The position numbers were made by a program, and so were the translations under genes. The notes under the pieces are model-generated. The model saw only the letters and a list, made by a program, of their open reading frames with translations, was not told the DNA's origin and searched no databases. A stretch of 7,338 nt of DNA from Leptolinea sp. (GTDB lineage: Bacteria > Chloroflexota > Anaerolineae > Anaerolineales > Anaerolineaceae): contig JALHEL010000164.1 in NCBI GenBank assembly GCA_022837205.1, positions 1-7,338 of the forward strand, written 5' to 3'. Positions 1 to 7,149 of the stretch are shown in pieces (the stretch's first letter is position 1; each line of letters opens with the position of its first letter).

Positions 1-2329
1 TTGCTTCTTGATTCAGAAGAATTTTAAATGAATTAAATCCGGTTTGTATAACCTGTGGAGCATCTTCTTGAATCTTTTTTGTAAGAATCGAAAAACGATC
101 GATATCAAATTCATAGACAGATGGAAGTTGAAATTCTTGCCAATCTTGCCGATGAAAATTAATCTGGATAACGGAGGATTCTCTTTCTTTTAAATAAGGA
201 TAAAGATTGAATATATATTGGATTCCGTTACTCATATAGGGATCTATATCAACCGATGTTCCGTTGATTAATAATTCGTATCCGCCAATCACCTGCGGAA
301 TAAACAAATAATATGGAGAAATCCTTGAAGTTTTAAATCGAATGGTGATCGAAGAAGGTTGAGCGGGATTTAAAACGCGTACCTGATTTTTTCCCGAATC
401 TGAATATACCAAGTTACCGAGCGATATATCTTGTATCGGCACACTTTCGTAAAATCGGCCGGTTTCTCCTGCTATTCCTTCTAATATTGCTTCTTGGAAT
501 AAAACGGGGTTTTCATAAGCGGAAGATCCGACTGAATTTAATGCGGAATCTGAATAAAAGAACATCGGAAATGCATACGGATTCGACCAAACAAAACTTT
601 CGATTTCATCATAATCACGGTTCAAAGCATAATCGGAAAAGAGATACTTAATACCAAACAGCGAATCTGTGAATATAGTGGATCCCTCATATCGAATCCA
701 ATAATTAATCGAAGTAATGCCCAGAGATTGAGTCAACGCTTGAAATTTTTTGTTTAATATCGAGGTATAGAGCGAAAGGCCGTTATATCCCAATTCGATT
801 GAATCATTTGACATAGAACGTCGATCTGTTTTTTCAATTCGATAAAAATCTCCGGGAATTTTTGATGAATAACGATCGATCAAATCGGCATATTTGCGAT
901 GATAATCCAAATAAGAATTACGATCTGTCAGAACCACCGAATTTTCCTTATAAAGGAGAATGCCGTTCAAAAAGCATTCAATCGAACAGAATATCCATAA
1001 GAAATAAGGAATATACCTATTTCGTTTACTGCGGTTCAAGACCACTAAAAATAATGAATAAACAACTATGAAAAACAGGTTGATGAAAATTTGATAAGGC
1101 TTTATTCTGTCAGGATAAATTTGATGAAAAGAAAGCAAGCCTAAAATTAAAAAGACACCACATAAGATAATATTTAAATTGTTTATATGCAGTTTAATCA
1201 AAAATTCAAAAGAACAAGTCAACAATAAGAAAGAAAAGACAAAAGAAAAACGATAATGAAACCAATTGGGATAATCAAATCCATGCCAGATAAAATTGAG
1301 AATTTGATCCGTAAATGAAAGGATAAGAATGATATAAAGTGCACCCGAAAAAATTTTTGTCTTCTTTGGAATCTGTTTGCCAAGGAAGAAGAGGCAACCT
1401 GATATCAATGGCAAAATTCCGCAATAAATGTAGGGCAAGTTCGCTTTGACTCCGTCGCCGATTCCGATAAAAAGCTTGGGAAATAACTCAAAAGCCGAAA
1501 AATTAAAGTGGTGAATTGGAAACGGTTGGCCGATTAAATCAGCATTTTCTTTTAATGCTCTGAATAAGGGCAGCCATAAAAAAGCGCTCAAACCGGTTGC
1601 CAGAATAATGGAAATGAGAAAGAGTCCGGTTTTCCGAATCTTTTCTTTCCGAGAAATCGACAGATCGGTACTGATGATCCTTATGAAAAAATAAAAACAA
1701 GAAAAAAGACTTGCCATATACCCGCAATAATAATTAGACACAATTAAAAGAAAGTATAGGATCACGCATCCGCCCCATTGATCCCTCGAAATGATTTTTT
1801 CGATTTGCCAGCATACAAGCGGCAATAAAATGATTGCATTTTGAAATGAGAAAAGAAAATAAAAAGCAATCGAATACCCAGACAAAGCATAGCAAACAGC
1901 AAAAGGAACAATTATCGGTTTATTTAAACAGTTGAAGCGTTTTCCGAGGTAGTATCCAAAGGTTAATCCGCTTAATGAAATTTCCAATAAAATAATCACT
2001 GTGACCGCATCGATCATTCGCTCTTCCGGAAAGAAAATCAGAAGGAGATAAAGCGGACTTGAGCAATAATGAACAAATGTCGGGAAGAAGTTTATCCCTC
2101 CGGCGGCGTGGAAAGTGTAAAAAAGATTTCCTTCTCCTTTATAAATTCTGGCTAATTCGGATAAAAAACCGATAAATTGGTCTGATAAATCACTATAGAG
2201 AAGAGAATTGCTTCCGAAAGGATAAACTTTTTCAAAAGCGAGGATGGCAATAAAAATCAGAAAGGGCAAAAGAAAACAACAAGCTAAAATCTTATTGAAA
2301 TGATTTTTTATCGGCAGATTTGAGACCAT
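1..2329 (-). CDS. YfhO-family multispanning membrane protein, probable GT-C-type glycosyltransferase (3' end outside window)
   Basis: Reading the minus strand from the ATG at 2329-2327 gives 776 codons with no stop, continuing past the left edge. An N-terminal membrane segment (about residues 14-32) is followed by an extracytoplasmic acidic motif, LLYSDLSDQF (43-52), and YTFHAAGGINFF (71-82). Roughly a dozen further hydrophobic segments run to about residue 460, including the FHYRFSFVF motif (357-365). A soluble C-terminal part carries ELGYNGLSLYTS (512-523) and DSLFGIKYLF (555-564). These are landmarks of the bacterial YfhO family, usually about 850-900 residues, so some 80-120 residues are probably missing. 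Known family members act in glycosylation of cell-surface polymers such as teichoic acid, working outside the membrane with lipid-linked sugars; the acidic loop residues are the expected catalytic site. No alternative start exists: the upstream ATG at 2346 is in another frame and meets a stop after 12 codons. The ribosome site is weak (AAAGAA). The exact substrate cannot be told. Confidence 0.88.
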   Translation of the reverse strand, partial: MVSNLPIKNHFNKILACCFLLPFLIFIAILAFEKVYPFGSNSLLYSDLSDQFIGFLSELARIYKGEGNLFYTFHAAGGINFFPTFVHYCSSPLYLLLIFFPEERMIDAVTVIILLEISLSGLTFGYYLGKRFNCLNKPIIVPFAVCYALSGYSIAFYFLFSFQNAIILLPLVCWQIEKIISRDQWGGCVILYFLLIVSNYYCGYMASLFSCFYFFIRIISTDLSISRKEKIRKTGLFLISIILATGLSAFLWLPLFRALKENADLIGQPFPIHHFNFSAFELFPKLFIGIGDGVKANLPYIYCGILPLISGCLFFLGKQIPKKTKIFSGALYIILILSFTDQILNFIWHGFDYPNWFHYRFSFVFSFLLLTCSFEFLIKLHINNLNIILCGVFLILGLLSFHQIYPDRIKPYQIFINLFFIVVYSLFLVVLNRSKRNRYIPYFLWIFCSIECFLNGILLYKENSVVLTDRNSYLDYHRKYADLIDRYSSKIPGDFYRIEKTDRRSMSNDSIELGYNGLSLYTSILNKKFQALTQSLGITSINYWIRYEGSTIFTDSLFGIKYLFSDYALNRDYDEIESFVWSNPYAFPMFFYSDSALNSVGSSAYENPVLFQEAILEGIAGETGRFYESVPIQDISLGNLVYSDSGKNQVRVLNPAQPSSITIRFKTSRISPYYLFIPQVIGGYELLINGTSVDIDPYMSNGIQYIFNLYPYLKERESSVIQINFHRQDWQEFQLPSVYEFDIDRFSILTKKIQEDAPQVIQTGFNSFKILLNQEA

Positions 2330-2450
2330 TTCTTTATTCTTTTCATATGGCGCAAACTATTAAAATGCGGCTGATAGCATCACTAAATTAATAATATCCG
2401 AGAAATCCATTTTACAGAGCAATTCGCAAATCGTAAAAAGACCGCAATTC
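2330..2450. promoter_or_regulatory. Divergent intergenic region between the YfhO and AEC genes
   Basis: These 121 A+T-rich bases separate two divergently transcribed genes and must hold both promoters unless one starts elsewhere. A TAATAT at 2392-2397 is a possible -10 box for the rightward transporter gene, and TATTAT, read on the minus strand over nearly the same bases, could serve the leftward gene. Neither has a convincing -35 box at 16-18 bp, so these are suggestions only. No strong inverted repeat is seen. Confidence 0.3.
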
Positions 2451-3398
2451 GTGTTAAAATTCTCCCACGAAATGGCTTATCTTAAGATAATATCTTCCAC
2501 TTTTTCACTTTTTGTCGCCATCGCAGTCGGTTTTTTCGCCGGAAAGAAAGATTTTCTAACCGAATCCTCCACAACCGAACTTTCACGATTTGTGATTCGA
2601 ATCTTATTCCCGATTTATTTGTTTCGTTCCGCTGTGACGTATATCAATAAGGAAAATTTCCTTTCAGCTCCGCTTTATACATTCTTAAATGTGATTGTGA
2701 TGATAGCAATGTGGTTTATTTCCAGGCAGATCGTGAAAAAAGCAAATATTTCGCCGGATAGAATCCCGATGTTTGAATTCACATCCCTTGCTGGGAATAC
2801 CGGCTTTTTCGGGTTGACTTTTGCCACACTTCTCTTTGGTTCCGAGGAAATAATGGCTGCGATTCTTTACGATTTCGGTGGATCGTTAGTAATTTTTATG
2901 ATTCTCGTCCCATTTCTTTTAGATAACAATCATATACATCATCCTATAAATTTTCTGAAAGAGCCGAACGTTATTGCCATTTTAAGTGGTTTGATATTGG
3001 GAATACTTGGGGTGAAAATTCCTGAATTCTTAGCGCCTTCCTTTAATTTGCTGAGCCAAATCACTTTACCTTTGGCTTTGATTTTATGCGGAGCACAACT
3101 GGCATCCATTAAAATATCAAAAGAATTCCATTTTTCTCAAGTACTATATGTCATATTAATCAAAATGATTCTGATGCCATTACTCCTGTTTGTCATTGTT
3201 TTATGGATTCCTTTGGATGGGCAAATGAAGCAGTTTCTTGTAGTTGATGCTGCTTTACCATCGGGAATTTCAATGGTAAATTTCGCAAAGACATATCACC
3301 AGGATTCTGATTTCGCAGCGGTAGCTGTTTTTGCGACTACCGCTTTTTCGGTTATATGGCTTCCGTTTCTACTGATCGTTTTGTCTTCAATATTTTAA
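2451..3398 (+). CDS. AEC-family (auxin efflux carrier-like) membrane transporter
   Basis: A 315-residue inner-membrane protein of the AEC / membrane-transport family (bile/arsenite/riboflavin transporter-like fold), whose bacterial members move organic acids such as malate or malonate, or remain uncharacterised. About ten hydrophobic segments are visible in two halves. Family landmarks are LSRFVIRILFPIYLF (44-58), NTGFFGLTFATLLFG (116-130) in the broken helix of the first half, LKEPNVIAILSGLILG (169-184) opening the second half, LPLALILCGAQLA (206-218) and VVDAALPSGIS (264-274). Length matches the usual 300-320 residues. The start is uncertain: the frame opens with GTG at 2451, but ATG at 2472 (residue 8) would give MAYLKIISS, the more typical N-terminus. 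Neither has a clear Shine-Dalgarno site. It lies 183 bp before the LacI gene with a possible terminator between, so it is probably a separate transcript. The substrate is unknown. Confidence 0.87.
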   Translation: MLKFSHEMAYLKIISSTFSLFVAIAVGFFAGKKDFLTESSTTELSRFVIRILFPIYLFRSAVTYINKENFLSAPLYTFLNVIVMIAMWFISRQIVKKANISPDRIPMFEFTSLAGNTGFFGLTFATLLFGSEEIMAAILYDFGGSLVIFMILVPFLLDNNHIHHPINFLKEPNVIAILSGLILGILGVKIPEFLAPSFNLLSQITLPLALILCGAQLASIKISKEFHFSQVLYVILIKMILMPLLLFVIVLWIPLDGQMKQFLVVDAALPSGISMVNFAKTYHQDSDFAAVAVFATTAFSVIWLPFLLIVLSSIF

Positions 3399-3408
3399 TA
3401 AATCAATT

Positions 3409-3427
3409 AATTATTTCAGAAATAATT
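3409..3427. promoter_or_regulatory. Perfect 19-bp inverted repeat, candidate operator
   Basis: The sequence AATTATTTC-A-GAAATAATT has 9-bp arms that are exact reverse complements around one central base. It sits 10 bp after the AEC stop and about 155 bp before the LacI start. There is no T-run behind it and the stem has only one G-C pair per arm, so a protein-binding site is more likely than a terminator. The left half, AATTATTTCA, recurs exactly at 3564-3573 just before the LacI gene. Binding by the LacI protein is inference. Confidence 0.45.
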
Positions 3428-3468
3428 TCACCCTTATCGTAAATATTTCATAAAAAAGCTTAAAAGTC

Positions 3469-3514
3469 CCAACCTGTCATAATTCATTCATGACTTTGTT
3501 CAGATTGGTTTTTT
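3469..3514 (+). terminator. Possible Rho-independent terminator of the AEC gene
   Basis: CCAACCTG (3469-3476) can pair with CAGATTGG (3501-3508) with one C-A mismatch. TCAT (3477-3480) pairs with ATGA (3490-3493) inside, leaving a bulge. Six T residues follow at 3509-3514. The imperfect stem and bulge make it a moderate candidate. It overlaps the proposed -35 box of the LacI promoter. Confidence 0.4.
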
Positions 3515-3532
3515 CTTCAAAACCCTTATAAT
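3505..3532 (+). promoter_or_regulatory. Probable sigma-70-type promoter of the LacI-family gene
   Basis: A consensus -10 box, TATAAT (3527-3532), lies 16 bp after TTGGTT (3505-3510), a partial -35 box. Transcription would start near 3539, giving a leader of about 43 nt. A second TATAAT at 3536-3541 has no matching -35 box. An ATTTCAA/TTGAAAT inverted pair lies just downstream of the expected start, well placed for self-repression. Confidence 0.5.
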
Positions 3533-3550
3533 ATTTATAATTGGTGACAT

Positions 3551-3574
3551 TTGAAATTTCTGTAATTATTTCAA
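3551..3574. promoter_or_regulatory. Candidate autoregulatory operator in the LacI leader
   Basis: TTGAAAT (3551-3557) and ATTTCAA (3568-3574) form 7-bp inverted arms separated by 10 bp. GAAATTTC (3553-3560) is itself an 8-bp palindrome. The right part contains AATTATTTCA (3564-3573), an exact copy of the left half of the 19-bp repeat at 3409-3427. The site falls between the predicted transcription start and the ribosome-binding site, where a bound repressor would block transcription. The DNA-binding partner is inferred only from position. Confidence 0.4.
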
Positions 3575-3581
3575 AGGAAAA

Positions 3582-4625
3582 ATGAAGATAACGCTTAAAC
3601 AAATCGCACGAGAAGCGGGAGTTTCTCAGGCAACGGTGTCACGTTTAGTTAATCAAAACACCGGTGTTAGTTCGGAATTAGAAGAAAAGGTCACGAACGC
3701 GGCAAAAAAACTTGGCGTGGAGTTGCCGAGAAAAAGCTCGGCAGTGAAATCCGATCAAACCAAGAATAAAGTTATCGGATTGTTGGTCACCGATCTTTCC
3801 AATCCCTATTTTCAAGTAATTATGAGGGGCGTTATCGATGAAGCCAGAATTTTAAATTACGGAGTTCAAATATTCGAAACTTATGAAGATATAAGATCCG
3901 AAGAAGAAGCGATTAAAACAATCGAGCGTTTTAAATTAGACGGTGCGATTTTATCCGCTTCGCGTATTTCAGAAAATAAGCTGATTAATTTCCATAAGAA
4001 TACAAAAATTCCAATCGCTTTGATGAATCGCTATGTGAAAGAACCGGAAATCTGCTGTATTATCGTTGATTTCCAACGATCTTTATTTCAAGCAACCACC
4101 CATTTAATTGATTTGGGACACAAAAAAATCGCCTATCTGTCTGGACCGTCAAACAGTGATCCTTCGAAAACGCGACGGGCAGGGATTGTAAAAGCTTTGG
4201 AACAGGCAAATTTAAAACTCGAAGCGGATTTATGTGTCGGAAGTTTCCCCAATGTGGAAGGAGGATTTCAGGCAATGATCTCGTTGCTTTCTCTCTCTCC
4301 GGATAAACGTCCGACAGCCGTACTTGCTTATAATGACTTGATAGCGGTCGGTGCATTGAGAGCGATCCGGATGAAAGGATTACAGGTGCCGAACGATATT
4401 TCAATCATCGGAGTGGATAATATTGACATGTCCGAGCACACCTATCCGCCTTTAACGACGATTTCTCCGCCTAAAGTAAAAATGGGATCGATTGCCATGA
4501 GAGCGATATATCGAATGAATATGGGCGAATATTATCCGACCGACGGATATATCGAGGTGGACGCCCCATTAACTTTACGATATTCAACCGGACCGGTAAA
4601 ACATAACCCGAACGAATCTATTTGA
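3582..4625 (+). CDS. LacI-family transcriptional regulator
   Basis: A 347-residue repressor-type regulator. Residues 3-25 form the LacI helix-turn-helix (TLKQIAREAGVSQATVSRLVN) with Q16-A17 at the specificity positions of the recognition helix. Residues 63-338 form the periplasmic-binding-protein-like effector domain: KVIGLLVTDLSNPYF (63-77), HLIDLGHKKIAYLSGP (174-189), the ligand-contacting pair R198/R199 before A200-G201, AYND (249-252) and IIGVDN (275-280). Length is normal (about 330-350). The linker at 45-62 (GVELPRKSSAVKSDQTKN) lacks the usual YxPNxxAxxL hinge-helix pattern. The start is fixed by AAAGGA at 3573-3578, with short spacing, and by the canonical MKITLKQIA opening. It is followed after 27 bp by the cupin and then by ABC uptake genes, so it probably controls that locus in response to a sugar-like effector. 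The effector is not identifiable from sequence. Confidence 0.95.
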   Translation: MKITLKQIAREAGVSQATVSRLVNQNTGVSSELEEKVTNAAKKLGVELPRKSSAVKSDQTKNKVIGLLVTDLSNPYFQVIMRGVIDEARILNYGVQIFETYEDIRSEEEAIKTIERFKLDGAILSASRISENKLINFHKNTKIPIALMNRYVKEPEICCIIVDFQRSLFQATTHLIDLGHKKIAYLSGPSNSDPSKTRRAGIVKALEQANLKLEADLCVGSFPNVEGGFQAMISLLSLSPDKRPTAVLAYNDLIAVGALRAIRMKGLQVPNDISIIGVDNIDMSEHTYPPLTTISPPKVKMGSIAMRAIYRMNMGEYYPTDGYIEVDAPLTLRYSTGPVKHNPNESI

Positions 4626-4652
4626 TCACAAATTCAACAAAGGATGTGAAAA

Positions 4653-5122
4653 ATGGCAAAGGAACAATATGTTTTTGAATCAGAAGGAAAAATTATTCGT
4701 TATCGATTTCCGACTCATATCAATGATTTGATTATCCCCAGAGAGGAATCCCCAGAGAGGAGTCAACCTGCGCCGAAGTATTTATGGTTGTCCTGGATGA
4801 AAATGAAGCTCCCCCTCTCCATAAACATGATGATGCCGAACAGATTTTTTATATGATTCAAGGGAAAGGCAAACTTGAAATAAGAAAGCAACAGAATGAC
4901 GAACCGGAATATTTCGAAATCAATGTCGGACAGGTTATTAAAATCCCGCCTCATACATGGCATCGGGTTTTTGCTTTAAGCAAAGAAGGCGTTCGCTACC
5001 TGAGCATTGATTGTTTCCCAAATGGGTTTGATCCGTCCGAACCGACCTGGGATGATCATGTTAAAAACATGGCAACTGCCAACGGATGGGACTTTTCCAA
5101 AATTCGTGAAGACAGACGCTGA
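4653..5122 (+). pseudogene. Cupin-domain protein, frameshifted by a 14-bp tandem duplication
   Basis: Two overlapping frames make up one cupin gene. The first frame starts at ATG 4653, behind AAAGGA at 4639-4644, reads correctly for about 32 residues (MAKEQYVFESEGKIIRYRFP...DLIIPREE), then runs out of frame to a stop at 4854-4856. The rest continues in the -1 frame to the TGA at 5120-5122. Removing one copy of the duplicated 14 bp at 4734-4761 restores a seamless 151-residue protein. It has cupin motif 1 (H52, H54, E58, with G66: LHKHDDAEQIFYMIQG) and motif 2 (PPHTWH, H99), the usual metal-binding set. Small cupins of this kind bind metal and may be sugar or organic-acid isomerases, oxygenases or sensors; this one is unassigned. 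An internal ATG at 4784 could give 112 residues with the metal ligands, but it lacks a close ribosome site and the first strands. As read, the gene is probably inactive, reversibly switched, or carries an assembly error. Confidence 0.85.
4734..4761. repeat. Exact 14-bp tandem duplication (two copies)
   Basis: ATCCCCAGAGAGGA occurs at 4734-4747 and again at 4748-4761 with no mismatch; the flanking bases on both sides break the periodicity. Fourteen is not a multiple of three, so the second copy shifts the cupin reading frame. With one copy the reading is IIPREESTCAEVFMVV, joining both halves of the protein without extra residues. Confidence 0.97.
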
Positions 5123-5162
5123 GAAAAATTCGGGCAGGAGTTTGATCAGATGTCTATAAAAA

Positions 5163-5181
5163 TCCGGAATCGTATTCCGGA
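5163..5181. repeat. Short inverted repeat before the binding-protein gene
   Basis: TCCGGAAT (5163-5170) and ATTCCGGA (5174-5181) are exact reverse complements around CGT. In RNA they form an 8-bp, mostly G-C hairpin with a 3-nt loop, 15 nt upstream of the AGGAGG ribosome site. On the plus strand no T-run follows, so it is not a terminator in the direction of transcription; on the minus strand five T follow, but no minus-strand gene is seen here. It could be an operator, an mRNA-stabilising hairpin or a processing site. Confidence 0.6.
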
Positions 5182-5206
5182 ATGAATAAACCAAATAGGA
5201 GGAAAA

Positions 5207-7135
5207 ATGTCAAGAAGAATATCAATATTAGGGATCATCTTAGTTTTTGCAACGATGTTCCTAATCGCCGGTGCTGTTTCGGCTGCCGATTATCATGAAG
5301 CGCCGATGCTGGCTGATAAAGTCGCAGCCGGCGAATTGCCCCCGGTTGCAGAACGGCTCCCGGAAGAGCCGCTTGTCGAACAACCATTGGAATCGATCGG
5401 TGTTTACGGTGGTACGCTTCGACGCGGGATCACCGGACCAAATGACCACAACAGTTATGTTCGTTGGGTCTATGACTCACTGGTTCGGTTCAGTCAGGAC
5501 GGAAACTCAACTTATCCGCATCTGATCAAATCATTGGAACCCAATGAAGACTACACAGTCTGGACATTTAATATGTTGAAGGGCGCAAAATGGTCTGACG
5601 GGTCACCGTTTACTTCTGCCGACATCATGTTCTGGTTTCATGATTATTATACGAATCCGGATCTCGCACCTGCCAAACTGCCCTGGCTGTACAATGATGA
5701 CGGCTCGTTGGTTGAAGTAACCGCACCGGATGATTATACGGTTGTGTTTACGTTTAAGGATCCCATCACAACTGTCCCGATGGAAGTGGCTGCAATGGAT
5801 AACCGTGATAATTTGGTTCCCATGTTCCTGCCGTCAGCTTACTTAAAACAATTCCATGCAAAATATACCGATGTCGATAAACTCAACCAGATGGCGAAAG
5901 AACAATCTTTTGAAAACTGGAAACAGCTTTTTGAGAATAAACAAGCGCCTTTCCGCAATCCGGAAAGACCTGTGATGGCAGCATGGATGTCGGTTACCAC
6001 GATTAATGATCCGATTTATACATTAGTTCGCAACCCGTATTATCCGATCGTTGACACGGAGGGAAATCAACTCCCTTATATCGACCAAATCAATTTTGTG
6101 ACTTATCAAAGTACAGATGCTCTAAACATGGCTGTCATCCAAGGTGAATTGGATATGCAAGACCGCCATGTTGTGATGCAGAATTACCCTGCCTTGGTCG
6201 AACAAGCTGAAAAAACCGGAAAATATGAAGTTCGCTTATGGCCGACTTTCGGTGGCGTCGATGCTGCTTTATCGGTCAATTATTATTATGACAAAGATCC
6301 GGATTATATGAAGTTATTCCAAAATCATGATTTCCGCGTTGCATTGTCACTCGGTATCGATCGGGAAGAAATCATTCAAAGTGCATTTTTGGGAGTCGGG
6401 GAAGCACGACAACCGGTCCCAAGGAACACCTCACCGTATTATCCGGGAGATGAATATGCCTATAAGTACACCGAATTTGATCAGGCAAAAGCCAATGAAA
6501 TTCTGGATGGTTTGGGAATGACAAAACGGGATTCCCAAGGATTCAGATTAATGCCCGACGGAAGCCGCTGTATGATCGAGATTGCATATGTACCGCAATT
6601 CGCAAACTGGGGAGATATTGCACAAATGATCTCTGAAGATTGGCGCGGAATCGGAATCGACGGTGTTGTGGTTGAAAATGAACGAACCAACCATTTCGCA
6701 AAACGCGATTCCAACGAACTCATGACCGAAATCTGGAATGAAGACACGACCGGATTCCCCTTCACCGGTGCGCCAAAATTCGATCCTCGGACCAGCCCGG
6801 GTATTTGTGTCGCAACGGGTGCTCGTACGTGGCTTAATTCAGGCGGAAAAGAAGGTTATGAACCCAATGCCGATTTCAAACGGATTATGGAAATTATCGA
6901 TTCTGCCAAGAGAGTAAGCCCCGATAAACAGGCTGAACTCGGTAAGGAACTGTTCCGAATTTGGGCGGAAGGCTGCTATGAGATCGGAATCGCAGGCTTA
7001 ACGCCTCTTGTTCAAGGTGTGGCGGTTATTAACGTCAACCTGAAGAACGTTCCTGCTTCCAACGAACTCGGTAACGACTGGCCGCTCCGAACCCCCGGAA
7101 ACGCACGAACCGAACAATTCTATTTTGCAAAGTAA
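5207..7135 (+). CDS. ABC transporter substrate-binding protein, family 5 (peptide/oligosaccharide type)
   Basis: A complete 642-residue extracytoplasmic binding protein (SBP_bac_5 family, DppA/OppA-like), longer than the usual 530-560. The signal peptide has basic R3-R4, a hydrophobic core at 5-22 and a signal-peptidase-I site near VSA-ADY (26/27). No lipobox cysteine is present, so it should be soluble in a periplasm or secreted. The family core includes YGGTLRRG (67-74), VRWVYDSLVRF (85-95), NEDYTVWTFNMLKGAKWSDGSPF (113-135), ADIMFWF (138-144), VIQGELDMQDRH (310-321) and HDFRVALSLGIDREEI (374-389). The start follows AGGAGG (5197-5202) with 4 nt spacing, suggesting strong translation. It lies downstream of LacI and cupin genes and upstream of a permease start, marking an ABC uptake operon. 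Long family-5 proteins in anaerobes, notably Thermotogae, often bind oligosaccharides instead of peptides, and the LacI context favours a sugar; this is inference. Its codons look richer in G+C than those of the upstream genes. Confidence 0.95.
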   Translation: MSRRISILGIILVFATMFLIAGAVSAADYHEAPMLADKVAAGELPPVAERLPEEPLVEQPLESIGVYGGTLRRGITGPNDHNSYVRWVYDSLVRFSQDGNSTYPHLIKSLEPNEDYTVWTFNMLKGAKWSDGSPFTSADIMFWFHDYYTNPDLAPAKLPWLYNDDGSLVEVTAPDDYTVVFTFKDPITTVPMEVAAMDNRDNLVPMFLPSAYLKQFHAKYTDVDKLNQMAKEQSFENWKQLFENKQAPFRNPERPVMAAWMSVTTINDPIYTLVRNPYYPIVDTEGNQLPYIDQINFVTYQSTDALNMAVIQGELDMQDRHVVMQNYPALVEQAEKTGKYEVRLWPTFGGVDAALSVNYYYDKDPDYMKLFQNHDFRVALSLGIDREEIIQSAFLGVGEARQPVPRNTSPYYPGDEYAYKYTEFDQAKANEILDGLGMTKRDSQGFRLMPDGSRCMIEIAYVPQFANWGDIAQMISEDWRGIGIDGVVVENERTNHFAKRDSNELMTEIWNEDTTGFPFTGAPKFDPRTSPGICVATGARTWLNSGGKEGYEPNADFKRIMEIIDSAKRVSPDKQAELGKELFRIWAEGCYEIGIAGLTPLVQGVAVINVNLKNVPASNELGNDWPLRTPGNARTEQFYFAK

Positions 7136-7149
7136 TACAAATAATTATG

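Noticed and set aside
862..1071. 69-residue plus-strand open frame inside the YfhO gene
   Set aside because: It lies antisense to a continuous 776-codon frame with clear family motifs, its product is low in recognisable features, and it has no ribosome site. It is a shadow.
1539..1727. 62-residue minus-strand open frame
   Set aside because: It overlaps the YfhO gene on the same strand in another frame, and that gene's frame is intact and continuous here.
3409..3427. The 19-bp inverted repeat as a terminator for the AEC gene
   Set aside because: The stem is almost entirely A-T and no T-run follows; the candidate at 3469-3514 fits better.
4060..4404. 114-residue minus-strand open frame
   Set aside because: It is antisense to the LacI effector domain, whose residues are conserved; no homology or start signal is apparent.
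4734..4856. Programmed -1 ribosomal frameshifting as the explanation for the split cupin
   Set aside because: No slippery heptamer of the X-XXY-YYZ type is in phase in the overlap and no strong downstream structure is seen. The exact 14-bp duplication explains the shift fully and leaves no extra residues when one copy is removed.
5207..5230. Twin-arginine (Tat) export signal in the binding protein
   Set aside because: MSRRISIL has paired arginines but lacks the following F-L-K consensus residues, and the hydrophobic core is strong; Sec export is more likely.
6481..6765. 94-residue minus-strand open frame, and the other minus-strand frames within 5207-7135
   Set aside because: They are antisense to the intact binding-protein gene and show no motif or ribosome site.
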